Shown piece after piece: positions 16,245 through 26,566 of a stretch of DNA of 64,000 nt. The DNA is taken from positions 32,345 to 96,344 of the forward strand of contig NZ_JAPMLL010000015.1 of the NCBI RefSeq assembly GCF_026410255.1. Reading direction: 5' to 3'. Source of the DNA: Xanthomarina sp. F1114. GTDB lineage: Bacteria; Bacteroidota; Bacteroidia; Flavobacteriales; Flavobacteriaceae. Both the position numbers and the translations under genes were made by a program. Every line of letters begins with the position of its first letter. Position 1 is the first letter of the stretch. The notes under the pieces were generated by a model, which searched no databases, was not told the DNA's origin, and worked only from the letters and a program-made list of their open reading frames with translations.

Positions 16245-19200
16245 TTGGAAGAGACCAAAAATAAAGACATAGAACAACCAGTTCTAGCCAAAAAGAAACG
16301 GTTTAGATTCTTAAAAATAATTGGAAGAATTATTTTAGGCATCCTCCTACTTTTATTTTTGCTCATTCTATTTGTTAGAAGTCCTTGGGGACAAAATATA
16401 ATTGTCACTAAAGCAGTTTCTTTTTTGTCAGATAAAACCAAGACTAAAGTTGAGGTTGAAAAGCTGTTTATTACGTTTGATGGAGATATTCAGTTAAACG
16501 GTTTATATCTGGAAGATACCAAAGGTGATACCTTAATTTATTCCAAACAATTGGAAGCAAATGTCCCTTTGTGGGCTTTAATACAAGGCAATGGCATTGG
16601 TGTTGATGGCCTAGAATGGGAAGGTGTTCGTGCCAATATTACCCGAAAAGATTCTATAGAAGGTTTTAATTTTCAGTTTATTATTGATGCTTTTGCCACC
16701 CAAGACACAACAACTGTTGCCGTAGACACTACCTCGGCACCAATAAACCTTATTTTAGGAAATCTGAATTTCAAAAATTTTGACGTCGTTTATAAAGATG
16801 CTGTTACAGGTATAGACAGTCGTTATAAATTTGGTAAACTCCATGCAAACATGGATAAAACCGATTTAGAAACCATGACTTTTAAAGCCTCTAGCTTAGA
16901 ATTAGAGGACAGCCATATTAAATTTTTACAAACCCCTGTTCCACCTACACAAGATTCAGAAGAGAGTACCATGCCTCTTTTTAGCGTTGAAGAATTTACG
17001 CTTACAAACGTTTTTGCCAATTATCAAAGTAAAGCAGATAGACTTGCTACAACATTAGACATTAAAGAACTGTATGCTGAGATTCCGAATATAGATATAG
17101 CCAATCAACTTTTTGAAGTGGATGAATTTAGCCTTAAAAATTCTTCTATTTCTCTTAAAACAGAAACAGAAAAAAATGTTGTTACTGAGAAAGTCGATGA
17201 GGTTTCAGAAAATATAGAACAAGATATCCAAACCTTCGAATGGCCAACCATCCAATTAGTTATAGGCGAAATAGATTTAGAAAATAATAATTTTAGTTAT
17301 TCTGCTAATAACGAAAAAAGTAAAAAAGGTACTTTTAATGCAAATGCTATCGAGCTAACAAACATTCATTTTCAAGCTGAAGATATCAAGCTAAAGGATA
17401 AAATAGCCCAGTTGCATTTAGAGAATGCTTCCCTAAAAGAATTTTCCGGTATCAACCTAAATAACCTGAAATTCAAATTAAACGCAACAGATAAGCAGCT
17501 AAAACTTTCCAATGTAAAAGCAGCTCTAAATAATAATTCGCTTCAAGGTAACTTCCAATTAGATTATCTAAGTTTAGCTAAATTAATTAGTGTTCCAGAT
17601 CAATCTAAAGTAGCTGTAAATATGCCTTCTTTTAAGGTGTCGCTTAACGATTTATTTTTATTTCAACCAGATTTAAAGGAGAACGAATATCTAAATATTT
17701 TAAGTAAAAACCGCATTACAGGTAATATAAAAGCTACTGGTTATTTGTCTGATATTAATCTGTCTAAAATGATTATTAATTGGAGTGACACTAAAATTTC
17801 GGCAAATGGAAACATTCAGAATATAACCCAAATAGATTCTTTAGTCTTTAATATTCCAGCTTTTTCTGCTGTTACAAAACGTTCAGATATGGTTCAATTT
17901 GTAAAGGAAGAAGAGCTTGGTGTAAGTCTGCCGGAAGATGTAGAGTTGGTGGGAAATGCTTCAGGAAATCTCAATAATATTCTAGCCAATGCAACTCTAA
18001 CAACATCTCAAGGACTTGCTACAATTGAAGGGAATTTTAAAAATTCAGAAACTTTAGAATTTAATGCAGACCTTGCTGTAGAAGATTATAAACTAAACGA
18101 ACTTCTAAAAAATGAACAATTAGGCACTTTAAATTTAAAATTAGATGCTCAGGGAAAAGGCGATCATATTAATAATTTAGACGCTACCTTAAATGCAACT
18201 GTTTCCAGTTTTAAATACAATAATTACAATGTAAACGATCTGAAATTAATTGGAGATATTAAAAATGGCTCGGGAACCATTAGCTCTAATTATAAAGATA
18301 AAAACTTAAATATGAATTTAGATGCCCAAGTGGTTTTAGATTCTATTTCTCCAGAAGCTTTTGTTGATTTAGATATTATTGGTGCCGATTTGCAAGCCCT
18401 TGGCCTCATGCAACGTGATATTAAAACACGCATGAAAATGGCGATTAATTTTAAAGGGAACAGCCAAAATTTTGATGCCAATCTGGAAGTAGAGGATGGT
18501 GTTTTTGTGTACGATAATAAGTCTTATCTATTAGGTAAAATTAAAGCCATGGCACATATTAAACCAGATACCACCTCCGTGTCCTTTAATAATAAAATGC
18601 TCGATTTGGTTTTACAATCCAATTCAGATCCTCAAACTTGGACAGCTTCTTTAAGACATCATGCCTTGAGATATTTTTACCGAGACGAAACAGCTCACGA
18701 TAGCACATTTCAAGGTGTTAACTTAAAATTTAGAGGAAATATAAGTGAAGGTTCTATTTTAAAAGATGTGTTTCTTGTAAATTTAAAAGATTTAGATACT
18801 GTTAATATTGCCGTAGATTTTAATGAAAAAGAACGCAAACTAACTGCCAGAATAAATGCGCCCCATATAAATTATAATGACTTTGTGGTGGATAGTTTGG
18901 CGTTTTCTATGGATACAGATCAGGAAAAATTTAATTTTAATTTAGGCTTTAATCAAATTAAAGCAGCACCTTTTCATATTCAAAAAACCATTATAGAAGG
19001 GGATCAGGTAGATAACGAACTTTCTTTAAAATTACTAGCTTATCATAAAGAAGAGAAACTAATTCAAGCTTTAAGTAAAATTACTGGAACGAGCGAAGAA
19101 TTGCGTTTTCACGTGTTACCCGAGGGTTTGATTTTAAACAAAACCTCTTGGAATGTTCCCGATTCTAACGAGGTTCTTATCTATGATAAGAAATTAGTTT

Positions 19201-21359
19201 TTAACGATTTTCATTTTAGTAAAAACGAACAATCTATAGAGATAACAGATAAACTGCCAGAAGTATCAAAAGAACATATAGCCATAGACTTTAAAAATTT
19301 TAAATTAAATGAATTCTTAAGCTATTTAAATCCAGATGAAAGTTTGGCTTCAGGAAATCTGAATGGAAATTTTATCCTTGAAGAACCATTTAGAGAGACA
19401 GGAATTGTAGCTAAAATGGATATTTCCGAATTAGAAGTTATGGATGTAAATCTTGGAACTTTAGATGTTAATGCGAAGTCTTTGGGAGGAGATACGTACG
19501 ATTTTAATGCGCAATTGTCTGGCGGTGAAGTAGATTTAGATTTAATTGGAGACTATGTTGCAAGAGAAACTGGAGCTAATATCGATTTAGACTTAAATAT
19601 TCATAAATTTAATATGTCGGCTTTAACTGGTTTTTCTCAAGGTGAAATAACAGAAACTTCTGGAAATTTCTCAGGAAATTTTAAGTTAAACGGTACCACA
19701 AAAGAACCTAAGTATTCTGGACAAATTCTGTTTAATAATGCCAATTTTAAAGTAGCAATGTTTAATTCGGCTTTCACCTTAAAAGATGAAACATTAAGCA
19801 TAGATAATACGGCTATTACTATGTCTAATTTCACCATTAGAGACGAAGACTTAAACACTTTTGTTATGTCTGGTAAAATAGGAACCCAATCTTTTATAAA
19901 TCCAACCTTCGACTTAAACATAAATGCCGAAAATTTTCAAGTATTAAATGCTACCAAAGACGATAACGATTTTCTTTATGGGAAAGCAAGTTTTAACGGT
20001 ACTGCAAAAATTACTGGCGACTTGCAAGTCCCAAAAATAGACATGGATATGAAGGTTAATTCAGATACAGATCTTACCTATATATTACCATCGGCAACTG
20101 TAAATATGGAAGCTCGGGACGGAATTGTAACTTTTGTTAATAGAGAGAATCCAGATGCTATTTTAACTAGAACTAAAGAAAAAACGGCTAGAATAACAGG
20201 TTTCGATATTAAAGCCCTTTTAAAAATAGGAAAAGAAGCAGCTGTTACCATTATTATAGACGAAGAGACAGGAGATAATTTTAAAGTCTCTGGAGCAGGA
20301 GATTTTAATGTTACCATGAATCCAAATGGTGTTCTAAGACTTTCTGGAGTGTACGAAGTAACTTCTGGACATTACGAGCTTAATTTATACAAAATAGTTA
20401 ATAGAAAATTTAACTTGGTTCCGGGAAGTAAAGTTACTTGGTCTGGAGATCCATTCGATGCCAAATTAGACGTTAAAGCAGTGTACGAAGTAGAAGCATC
20501 CACATCTTCTTTAATGGCACCTATGTATTCTGGAAGCGATCCAGCTGTAAAAGGAAAATTCCGTGAAGTATTGCCTTTCTATGTGTTTTTAAATATAGAT
20601 GGAGAACTAATGGAACCAAAAATATCTTTTAATTTAGATATGCCAGAAGACGAACAAGGTGCTGTTGGCGGACAAGTTTACGGACGCATACAACAATTAA
20701 ATAACCAAGAAGATGAATTAAACAGACAGGTATTTTCACTATTGGTTTTAAATAGATTTTATCCAGACGCTGGAAGCGATGGAAGTCAAGGTGGTGTAGC
20801 CTCTATTGCCAGAGATAATTTAAACGATGCCGTTGCGGACCAACTTAATATGTTTACCGATAAAATATTAGGTAATACAGGCTTCGAACTAGATTTTGGT
20901 TTAAATAGTTTTACAGATTATCAAGGAAATTCGCCACAACAAAGAACGCAACTGGAAGTAGAAGCCCAACAAAAATTGTTTAACGATCGGGTTATAGTTA
21001 GAGTTGGAAGCGAAGTAGATATTGAAGGAAGTAATTCTAATGGCGAAGAAACACCAATTATTGGAAATGTAAGTATAGAATATTTATTAACAGAAAGTGG
21101 TCGCTACCGTTTAAAAGGATTTAGTAAAAACGAATTTGATAATGTTATTGATGGCCAAACTGTGGTAAGTGGTATAGCTTTAATATTTACTCAAGAATTT
21201 AATAAATATAGCGAACTTTGGGATGCCTTATTTAAAGCACAAACAGAAGAAGAAAAGAAAATAAAGGCTGAAAAGGAAGCCGAGAAAGAAGCAGCCAAAG
21301 AAAAACAAAAAGAAAAAGAAGAACGTACCGAAAAAAGTATTGAGAAAAAGAAAAGCTAA
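16245..21359 (+). CDS. tamB: TamB-like translocation and assembly module protein
   Basis: 1704 residues starting at TTG 16245. A basic N-terminus is followed by one membrane anchor (IIGRIILGILLLLFLLILFV). A very long periplasmic region of repeated beta strands (AsmA/DUF490 type) follows, and the conserved TamB domain lies near the C-terminus (about 1250-1640, including YELNLYKIVNRKFNLVPGS and SFNLDMPEDEQGA). The end is a charged K/E-rich tail. TamB bridges inner and outer membranes as a hydrophobic groove for lipid transport and barrel assembly. A TamA-type partner follows 63 bp downstream, as expected for the Tam pair. Confidence 0.93.
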   Translation: MEETKNKDIEQPVLAKKKRFRFLKIIGRIILGILLLLFLLILFVRSPWGQNIIVTKAVSFLSDKTKTKVEVEKLFITFDGDIQLNGLYLEDTKGDTLIYSKQLEANVPLWALIQGNGIGVDGLEWEGVRANITRKDSIEGFNFQFIIDAFATQDTTTVAVDTTSAPINLILGNLNFKNFDVVYKDAVTGIDSRYKFGKLHANMDKTDLETMTFKASSLELEDSHIKFLQTPVPPTQDSEESTMPLFSVEEFTLTNVFANYQSKADRLATTLDIKELYAEIPNIDIANQLFEVDEFSLKNSSISLKTETEKNVVTEKVDEVSENIEQDIQTFEWPTIQLVIGEIDLENNNFSYSANNEKSKKGTFNANAIELTNIHFQAEDIKLKDKIAQLHLENASLKEFSGINLNNLKFKLNATDKQLKLSNVKAALNNNSLQGNFQLDYLSLAKLISVPDQSKVAVNMPSFKVSLNDLFLFQPDLKENEYLNILSKNRITGNIKATGYLSDINLSKMIINWSDTKISANGNIQNITQIDSLVFNIPAFSAVTKRSDMVQFVKEEELGVSLPEDVELVGNASGNLNNILANATLTTSQGLATIEGNFKNSETLEFNADLAVEDYKLNELLKNEQLGTLNLKLDAQGKGDHINNLDATLNATVSSFKYNNYNVNDLKLIGDIKNGSGTISSNYKDKNLNMNLDAQVVLDSISPEAFVDLDIIGADLQALGLMQRDIKTRMKMAINFKGNSQNFDANLEVEDGVFVYDNKSYLLGKIKAMAHIKPDTTSVSFNNKMLDLVLQSNSDPQTWTASLRHHALRYFYRDETAHDSTFQGVNLKFRGNISEGSILKDVFLVNLKDLDTVNIAVDFNEKERKLTARINAPHINYNDFVVDSLAFSMDTDQEKFNFNLGFNQIKAAPFHIQKTIIEGDQVDNELSLKLLAYHKEEKLIQALSKITGTSEELRFHVLPEGLILNKTSWNVPDSNEVLIYDKKLVFNDFHFSKNEQSIEITDKLPEVSKEHIAIDFKNFKLNEFLSYLNPDESLASGNLNGNFILEEPFRETGIVAKMDISELEVMDVNLGTLDVNAKSLGGDTYDFNAQLSGGEVDLDLIGDYVARETGANIDLDLNIHKFNMSALTGFSQGEITETSGNFSGNFKLNGTTKEPKYSGQILFNNANFKVAMFNSAFTLKDETLSIDNTAITMSNFTIRDEDLNTFVMSGKIGTQSFINPTFDLNINAENFQVLNATKDDNDFLYGKASFNGTAKITGDLQVPKIDMDMKVNSDTDLTYILPSATVNMEARDGIVTFVNRENPDAILTRTKEKTARITGFDIKALLKIGKEAAVTIIIDEETGDNFKVSGAGDFNVTMNPNGVLRLSGVYEVTSGHYELNLYKIVNRKFNLVPGSKVTWSGDPFDAKLDVKAVYEVEASTSSLMAPMYSGSDPAVKGKFREVLPFYVFLNIDGELMEPKISFNLDMPEDEQGAVGGQVYGRIQQLNNQEDELNRQVFSLLVLNRFYPDAGSDGSQGGVASIARDNLNDAVADQLNMFTDKILGNTGFELDFGLNSFTDYQGNSPQQRTQLEVEAQQKLFNDRVIVRVGSEVDIEGSNSNGEETPIIGNVSIEYLLTESGRYRLKGFSKNEFDNVIDGQTVVSGIALIFTQEFNKYSELWDALFKAQTEEEKKIKAEKEAEKEAAKEKQKEKEERTEKSIEKKKS

Positions 21360-21422
21360 TTAGCTAAAGCATTTTTTTTGTTAATAAATTAGAAAACAAT
21401 AGTTATAAAATTATCGAATAAT

Positions 21423-23699
21423 TTGAAATACAACTTAAAAAACATAAGTATTTATTTGTTCCTAATAGGAAGTCTTTACTCATGTGGTATTACCAAATAT
21501 ATTCCTGAAGACGAACGCTTATATACCGGAGCCACTTTAAAAATTGAAACAGATACACTTATAAAAAATGAGTCGGGTTTAAAAGCAGACTTAGAAACAG
21601 TACTACGTCCAGAGCCAAATTCTAAATTTTTAGGCATGCATCTTGGACTTTACTATTACTATAAAAATCAAAAAGAAAAACCAGGATTCATCAATCGTTG
21701 GTTTTATAAGCAATTTGGGCAAGACCCGGTATACCAATCGGATGTGGAAACTTATGCTGTTGAAGATTTATTATTAAACCGATTAGAAAATAGAGGGTTT
21801 TTCTATAGTAGCGCATCTTCAGTAGTTGAAGAAAAAGAGAAAGAAGCTTCTGTACAATATACGGTTAAAGTGCCAAAACCGTATAGAATGACTAGCTATC
21901 AACTGGATTCTTTTCCTGTTAGTATGAAAGAAACCATGAAGCAAATAATAACAAAATCTCCTTTTAAAGAAAATATGCGTTTCGATTTAAATAATATGAA
22001 AAAGGAACGAAATCGGATTGATAAAGAATTAAAGAAAAAAGGATATTATAACTTTAACAATAACTTCTTAATTTTTGAGGCAGACACCAATAGATACGAT
22101 AATCGGAAATTTGATTTATTTTTAAAATTAAAAAATGAAGTACCTAAAAAAGGTTTGATTCCTTATAAAGTTTCAAAAATTAATATTTATCCAAATTACG
22201 AGGTTTCAGATTCTACAATTATTGAACCCGTAGTATATAATGACAAAGATTATATTCAAAAAGAGGAGTTCTTTAAGCCAAAATATTTAGATCCATTTAT
22301 TGTATTAAAAAAAGGACAATATTACAACCCTGAGGACTCCAGAAACACTGCCAGAAGGCTATCTACCATAGGTTCTTATAAGTATGTAAACATTCAATAT
22401 AAAGAGGTAGATACAGCTTCAATAGACGATTTAGGATATTTAGAAGCTAATATTTTTCTTTCGCCATTAAATAAGCGTGCGCTTAGGGCGGAACTACAAG
22501 TGGTAACCAAATCTAATAATTTTGCAGGACCAGCTTTAGAACTAACCTTAAGTAATAGGAACTTATTTGGAGGAGGAGAAATTTTTAATATAAGTACCAA
22601 AGTCGGGTACGAAAAACAAGTAGGGGGAGACTCAAGTGCAGGTAATAGTAGTTTGGAATTAGGCCTCACCAACGAGCTTATTTTTCCAAGAGTATTATTT
22701 CCGTTTAAAATTGATAATAACTTTTTTAAATATTCCATTCCTAAAACTAAAACCTCTTTAAGTTTCGATTATTTAAACAGGACAGACCTATATGCGCTAC
22801 TTTCCGGAACAGCTTTGTTTGGTTATATATGGGATGCCAACCGGTTTGTAACACACGAATTAAACCCCATTTCTATAAACTATACCGAATTGTTTAAAAC
22901 CACTCCAGAATTTGAGGAAATTTTAGATAACGATCCCTTTTTAAGACAAAGTTTTGAGCAGCAATTTATAGCAGGTTTAACTTATTCCTTTACATATAAT
23001 GAAATGGTAGATACAAGAAAAAAACATCAGTTTTATCTTAACTTTACCTTTGATATTGCTGGAAATCTTATCAGTCTTTTTGGTAAAGATCAAGGAGCGG
23101 AGCAGCCTAAAACAGTTTTTGGTTTTGAATACGCACAATATGCGAAAGCAGATATAGACTTACATTATCATTTTAATTTTGCAAAAGAACAGGTTATTGC
23201 TGCACGTATATTTGGAGGCTATGGAAAAGCCTATGGAAACTCGAGTGTTGTACCTTTTGTAAAACAATACTATTCTGGTGGTCCATATAGTGTTAGAGCT
23301 TTTAATATTCGCTCTTTAGGACCAGGAACTTATAACCCCGAAACAGATGGTGTAGATAGTGATTATTTTGATAAAACAGGAAATATTAGACTGGAAGCAA
23401 ATCTAGAATATCGTTTTCCTATTGTTTCTTTTTTAAAAGGAGCTTTATTTGTAGATGCTGGAAATATTTGGAACTCTATAGAAAACCCAATTTATAATGG
23501 AAAAGATAAGTTTACAAGCGATTTTATAAACGAATTAGGTATGGGAGCTGGTGTAGGATTAAGAGTAGATATACAAAGTTTTGTTATCCGTTTCGATTTT
23601 GCAACACCATTTCATAACCCATCCTTACCAAAAGGAGAACGCTATAAGTTTGAACCAGATGGTACAGTTTTAAATTTTGCTATTGGTTATCCGTTTTAA
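21423..23699 (+). CDS. tamL: Outer-membrane TamA/BamA-family lipoprotein (TamL)
   Basis: 758 residues from TTG at 21423. It has a lipoprotein signal with a lipobox ending LYSC (Cys about 21), then POTRA-type domains (to about 350) and a C-terminal Omp85 barrel. Barrel features include SGGPYSVRAFNIRSLGPG, the VRGF-like motif, and a terminal strand ending LNFAIGYPF with C-terminal Phe. An N-terminal lipid anchor on a TamA homologue is the Bacteroidota variant named TamL. Together with tamB it should support outer-membrane assembly. The pair is probably co-transcribed. Confidence 0.92.
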   Translation: MKYNLKNISIYLFLIGSLYSCGITKYIPEDERLYTGATLKIETDTLIKNESGLKADLETVLRPEPNSKFLGMHLGLYYYYKNQKEKPGFINRWFYKQFGQDPVYQSDVETYAVEDLLLNRLENRGFFYSSASSVVEEKEKEASVQYTVKVPKPYRMTSYQLDSFPVSMKETMKQIITKSPFKENMRFDLNNMKKERNRIDKELKKKGYYNFNNNFLIFEADTNRYDNRKFDLFLKLKNEVPKKGLIPYKVSKINIYPNYEVSDSTIIEPVVYNDKDYIQKEEFFKPKYLDPFIVLKKGQYYNPEDSRNTARRLSTIGSYKYVNIQYKEVDTASIDDLGYLEANIFLSPLNKRALRAELQVVTKSNNFAGPALELTLSNRNLFGGGEIFNISTKVGYEKQVGGDSSAGNSSLELGLTNELIFPRVLFPFKIDNNFFKYSIPKTKTSLSFDYLNRTDLYALLSGTALFGYIWDANRFVTHELNPISINYTELFKTTPEFEEILDNDPFLRQSFEQQFIAGLTYSFTYNEMVDTRKKHQFYLNFTFDIAGNLISLFGKDQGAEQPKTVFGFEYAQYAKADIDLHYHFNFAKEQVIAARIFGGYGKAYGNSSVVPFVKQYYSGGPYSVRAFNIRSLGPGTYNPETDGVDSDYFDKTGNIRLEANLEYRFPIVSFLKGALFVDAGNIWNSIENPIYNGKDKFTSDFINELGMGAGVGLRVDIQSFVIRFDFATPFHNPSLPKGERYKFEPDGTVLNFAIGYPF

Positions 23700-23722
23700 T
23701 AATAGACCTAATAAATCAACAT

Positions 23723-23753
23723 AAAAAAAAGCTCTTACAATACACAAGAGCTT
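23723..23753 (-). terminator. Terminator for the PaaE-like gene
   Basis: Stem AAGCTCTT / AAGAGCTT (23729-23736 and 23746-23753). On the minus strand it is followed by a run of T (complement of 23723-23730), so it serves the minus-strand gene. It may also slow plus-strand transcription from tamL. Confidence 0.8.
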
Positions 23754-23804
23754 CTAGGCTAAAAGAGCCCTAATTCTATAATAAAGGGTTTTTTAAAAAC
23801 CTTT

Positions 23805-24860
23805 CTAGATATCGTCAAAATCTATCTTAACTGTTGGAGTTGTTGGATGCGCCTGACAGGTTAAAGTTAAACCTTCGGCAATCTCGCCATCTGTTAAAAT
23901 ATTATTTTGTCTCATAGTTACCTCGCCTTCAATTACTCTGGCCAAACAACTACTACAAATTCCACCTTGGCAAGAGTATGGAGCGTCTAAATCTTCATCT
24001 AAAGAAGCTTCTAATACAGACTGTTTTTGAGACATTTCAAAGGTGGTTTCCTCATCGTCTAAAATAACCGTAATCTTTGTTTTTCCACTGGCTACCTGGT
24101 CTTCATCCACTTCGGCAGGTTTAGCGGCTTTAAAAAGCTCGTAAAATACATTCTCTTGTGGAATGTTATGTTCGGTTAATACATCTTTTACCGTATGTAT
24201 CATGGCCTCTGGACCACATAAATAGAAAGCATCAACAACTACATTTTTATGGGTGTTTTTCATTACAAAATTAACAGTGCTTTTTTCAATACGTCCAAAA
24301 ATTGCATCGCCTTCATCTGCCTGGCTAAATACAAATTGAATAGAAAAACGTTCTTTATATTGATGTTGTAAGTCTAAAAGCTCTTGCAAAAACATAGTAT
24401 CCTCGGGTGTTTTATTCCCATATACAAGAATTACTTTACTATAAACCTCTTCTTCTAAAGCAGATTTAATGATACTTAATATAGGAGTAATTCCACTTCC
24501 TGCAGCAAAAGCAGCAATGTTCTTTGTCTTAGAATCGTTTGGTGTAAAAATAAAGCGACCTTTGGGTGGTGCAACTTCTATACTATCTCCAATTTGTAAA
24601 GTGTTGTTGGCATAGGCGGAAAAAGTTCCATCTGTAACTTCTTTTACAGCAACTTTTAAAGTGCCACTTTTAGGAGACGAACACAAAGAATAATCTCTGC
24701 GAATTTCGTTACCATTAATAGTGGTTTTTAATGTGATATATTGACCTGCAACAAAAGTATAAGTATCTTTTAAATTTTCAGGAACCTCGAAACTTAAAAC
24801 AACGGATTTATCAGTTACTCGTAGAATATCCTTTATAGTAAGTTTATGAAAATGTGACAT
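23805..24860 (-). CDS. PaaE-like NADPH oxidoreductase with C-terminal 2Fe-2S ferredoxin domain
   Basis: 351 residues. The N-terminal FAD-binding beta barrel has the RxYS motif (IRRDYSLCSS, about 54-63). An NAD(P)-binding Rossmann part follows (FAAGSGITPILSII; YLCGPEAMI). A plant-type ferredoxin domain with the cluster ligands in CQGGICSSC plus a later Cys (TLTCQAHP) closes the protein. This order matches the reductase of phenylacetyl-CoA epoxidase (PaaE/PaaK) and related oxygenase reductases. No paaABCD genes lie nearby, so its real partner is unknown. It may serve a fatty-acid desaturase or other oxygenase encoded elsewhere. Confidence 0.88.
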   Translation of the reverse strand: MSHFHKLTIKDILRVTDKSVVLSFEVPENLKDTYTFVAGQYITLKTTINGNEIRRDYSLCSSPKSGTLKVAVKEVTDGTFSAYANNTLQIGDSIEVAPPKGRFIFTPNDSKTKNIAAFAAGSGITPILSIIKSALEEEVYSKVILVYGNKTPEDTMFLQELLDLQHQYKERFSIQFVFSQADEGDAIFGRIEKSTVNFVMKNTHKNVVVDAFYLCGPEAMIHTVKDVLTEHNIPQENVFYELFKAAKPAEVDEDQVASGKTKITVILDDEETTFEMSQKQSVLEASLDEDLDAPYSCQGGICSSCLARVIEGEVTMRQNNILTDGEIAEGLTLTCQAHPTTPTVKIDFDDI

Positions 24861-24875
24861 AATTAATATTTTTCA

Positions 24876-24883
24876 CAAAAATA
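24876..24883 (-). promoter_or_regulatory. Putative -7 box for the PaaE-like gene
   Basis: The minus strand reads TATTTTTG (TAnnTTTG), 15 bp upstream of the ATG. No TTG at a suitable -33 position was found. Confidence 0.4.
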
Positions 24884-25072
24884 AGAAATACTGTTAGCAT
24901 TTATGTTTTTGATTGTAACAAAATGTAGGTTATTATTACTAATAAAAATATAGAGGATCTATTTAATGAATAAAAAGGAGTTTAATAAATTAAGTTTAAG
25001 AAAGCAAACTTTACTTAAATGTTTGATTCTAAATAAACTACTTGTTATTTTGTAACCAATTATACTAACTAC

Positions 25073-26554
25073 ATGAAATTAAAACATTTTATAAGCCTGG
25101 AGTGGAAGCAATATTTTAGATCAGCTTATTGGCAAAAAAGTATGGCTTTAAATATTCTATTAGTTTTTTTAGCCCTGTATTTTGTAGTATCCTTTTTGTT
25201 TTTAGGAGTAGCCTTATATCCAATTTTAAAAGAGACTTTTCCAGATCAAGACCCCTTAGTAATTGTAAATAGTTACTTGTTTTATTGGTTTCTAACAGAT
25301 ATAGTCATGCGCTTTTTCTTTCAAAAACTACCGGTTATGAGTGTCAAACCCTTATTAACCTTGCCTATTAAAAGAAGGAAAGTAGTACATTATGTTTTAG
25401 GAAAATCAAGTTTTTCATTTTTTAATTTTCTTCCGCTTTTTGCAGTAATTCCTTTTGGAGTCATGCTTATTATTAATGAATATCCAATGATTTCAGTAAT
25501 TTTTTGGATCCTTGCTATTCTTATAATTACCTTAATTATTAACTTTTTTAATTTTCTAATTGAAAGTTTTTCTTCAGAAAGAGAACTCTCATATGTCCCA
25601 ATTATAGTCTTTGCAGGGAGTTTATATGCTATTAATTATTTCAATTTAATTTCTTTTACAACTTTGGTTTCTAATGTGGTTTCTGCAGTTTATAGTAACC
25701 CTATTATGCTTATTATTCCTATAGTTGTTCTTATTGTTTTATATCTTATTAATTTCAAGATATTAAAGAGTAAATTGTATTTAGACAGTTCTTTAAAAAC
25801 AAAAACGCAAGAAGTTAAGGTTTCTAACTTAGAATGGACTAGAAAGTTTGGAGATGCAGCAACTTTTATGCAATTGGATTTAAAACTAATCTGGAGAAAT
25901 AAGCGCCCAAGATCGTCTGTATTTATATTGGTTATAGGCTTGTTGTATGGTTTGTTTTTTTACCCAAATCCAACGTATCAAAATCAACCGTGGATGTTTG
26001 CCTTTGTAGGAATTTTTGTAACAGGTATATTTTTAATTAATTTCGGACAGTTTATTCCTGCTTGGGATAGTGGGTATTACAAAATGCTTATGAGCCAAAA
26101 TATAAAATATAAGCAGTATTTACAATCCAAGCATACTCTAATGACCTTAAGCGTGGGTATCATGTTTATTTTAAGTATTCCTTATGCATATTTTGGTTGG
26201 GAAATTTTATTAGCACATGCTGCTGCAGCCATATATAATATTGGAATTAATACTCATGTTATATTATTTGGAGGTGCTTTTAATCGAAAAAAAATAGACT
26301 TAAATCAACGTGCAGCTTTTAATTATCAAGGCACAGGTGCTGTACAATGGCTAATTGGAATACCAATAATGCTTGTACCATTGGCGGTTTTTGGAGCTTC
26401 ATATTACTTTTTTAGTTTTGAAATAGGCTGTTTAACTTTAAGTGTACTTGGTTTAATAGGTGTTGTATTTCATAAAAAACTTATGCAGATTATTACAGAA
26501 AAATACATCGCATCAAAATACACAATGATTCAGGCTTTTAGTCAAGAAAATTAA
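25073..26554 (+). CDS. DUF5687 ABC-2-type membrane protein
   Basis: 493 residues with about ten to twelve hydrophobic segments and no signal peptide. It starts LKHFISLEWKQYFRSAYWQK, a cytoplasmic lead-in typical of ABC-2 permeases. I recognise the Bacteroidota DUF5687 family, regularly encoded just upstream of an ABC ATPase, as here (12 bp gap). It is the membrane half of an exporter whose substrate is unknown. Alternative labels would be ABC-2 transporter permease or YhaP-like. Confidence 0.82.
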   Translation: MKLKHFISLEWKQYFRSAYWQKSMALNILLVFLALYFVVSFLFLGVALYPILKETFPDQDPLVIVNSYLFYWFLTDIVMRFFFQKLPVMSVKPLLTLPIKRRKVVHYVLGKSSFSFFNFLPLFAVIPFGVMLIINEYPMISVIFWILAILIITLIINFFNFLIESFSSERELSYVPIIVFAGSLYAINYFNLISFTTLVSNVVSAVYSNPIMLIIPIVVLIVLYLINFKILKSKLYLDSSLKTKTQEVKVSNLEWTRKFGDAATFMQLDLKLIWRNKRPRSSVFILVIGLLYGLFFYPNPTYQNQPWMFAFVGIFVTGIFLINFGQFIPAWDSGYYKMLMSQNIKYKQYLQSKHTLMTLSVGIMFILSIPYAYFGWEILLAHAAAAIYNIGINTHVILFGGAFNRKKIDLNQRAAFNYQGTGAVQWLIGIPIMLVPLAVFGASYYFFSFEIGCLTLSVLGLIGVVFHKKLMQIITEKYIASKYTMIQAFSQEN

Positions 26555-26566
26555 TAACATATAACT

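Noticed and set aside
22394..22738. 114-residue minus-strand frame inside tamL
   Set aside because: Shadow of the well-supported TamL frame; no protein features of its own.
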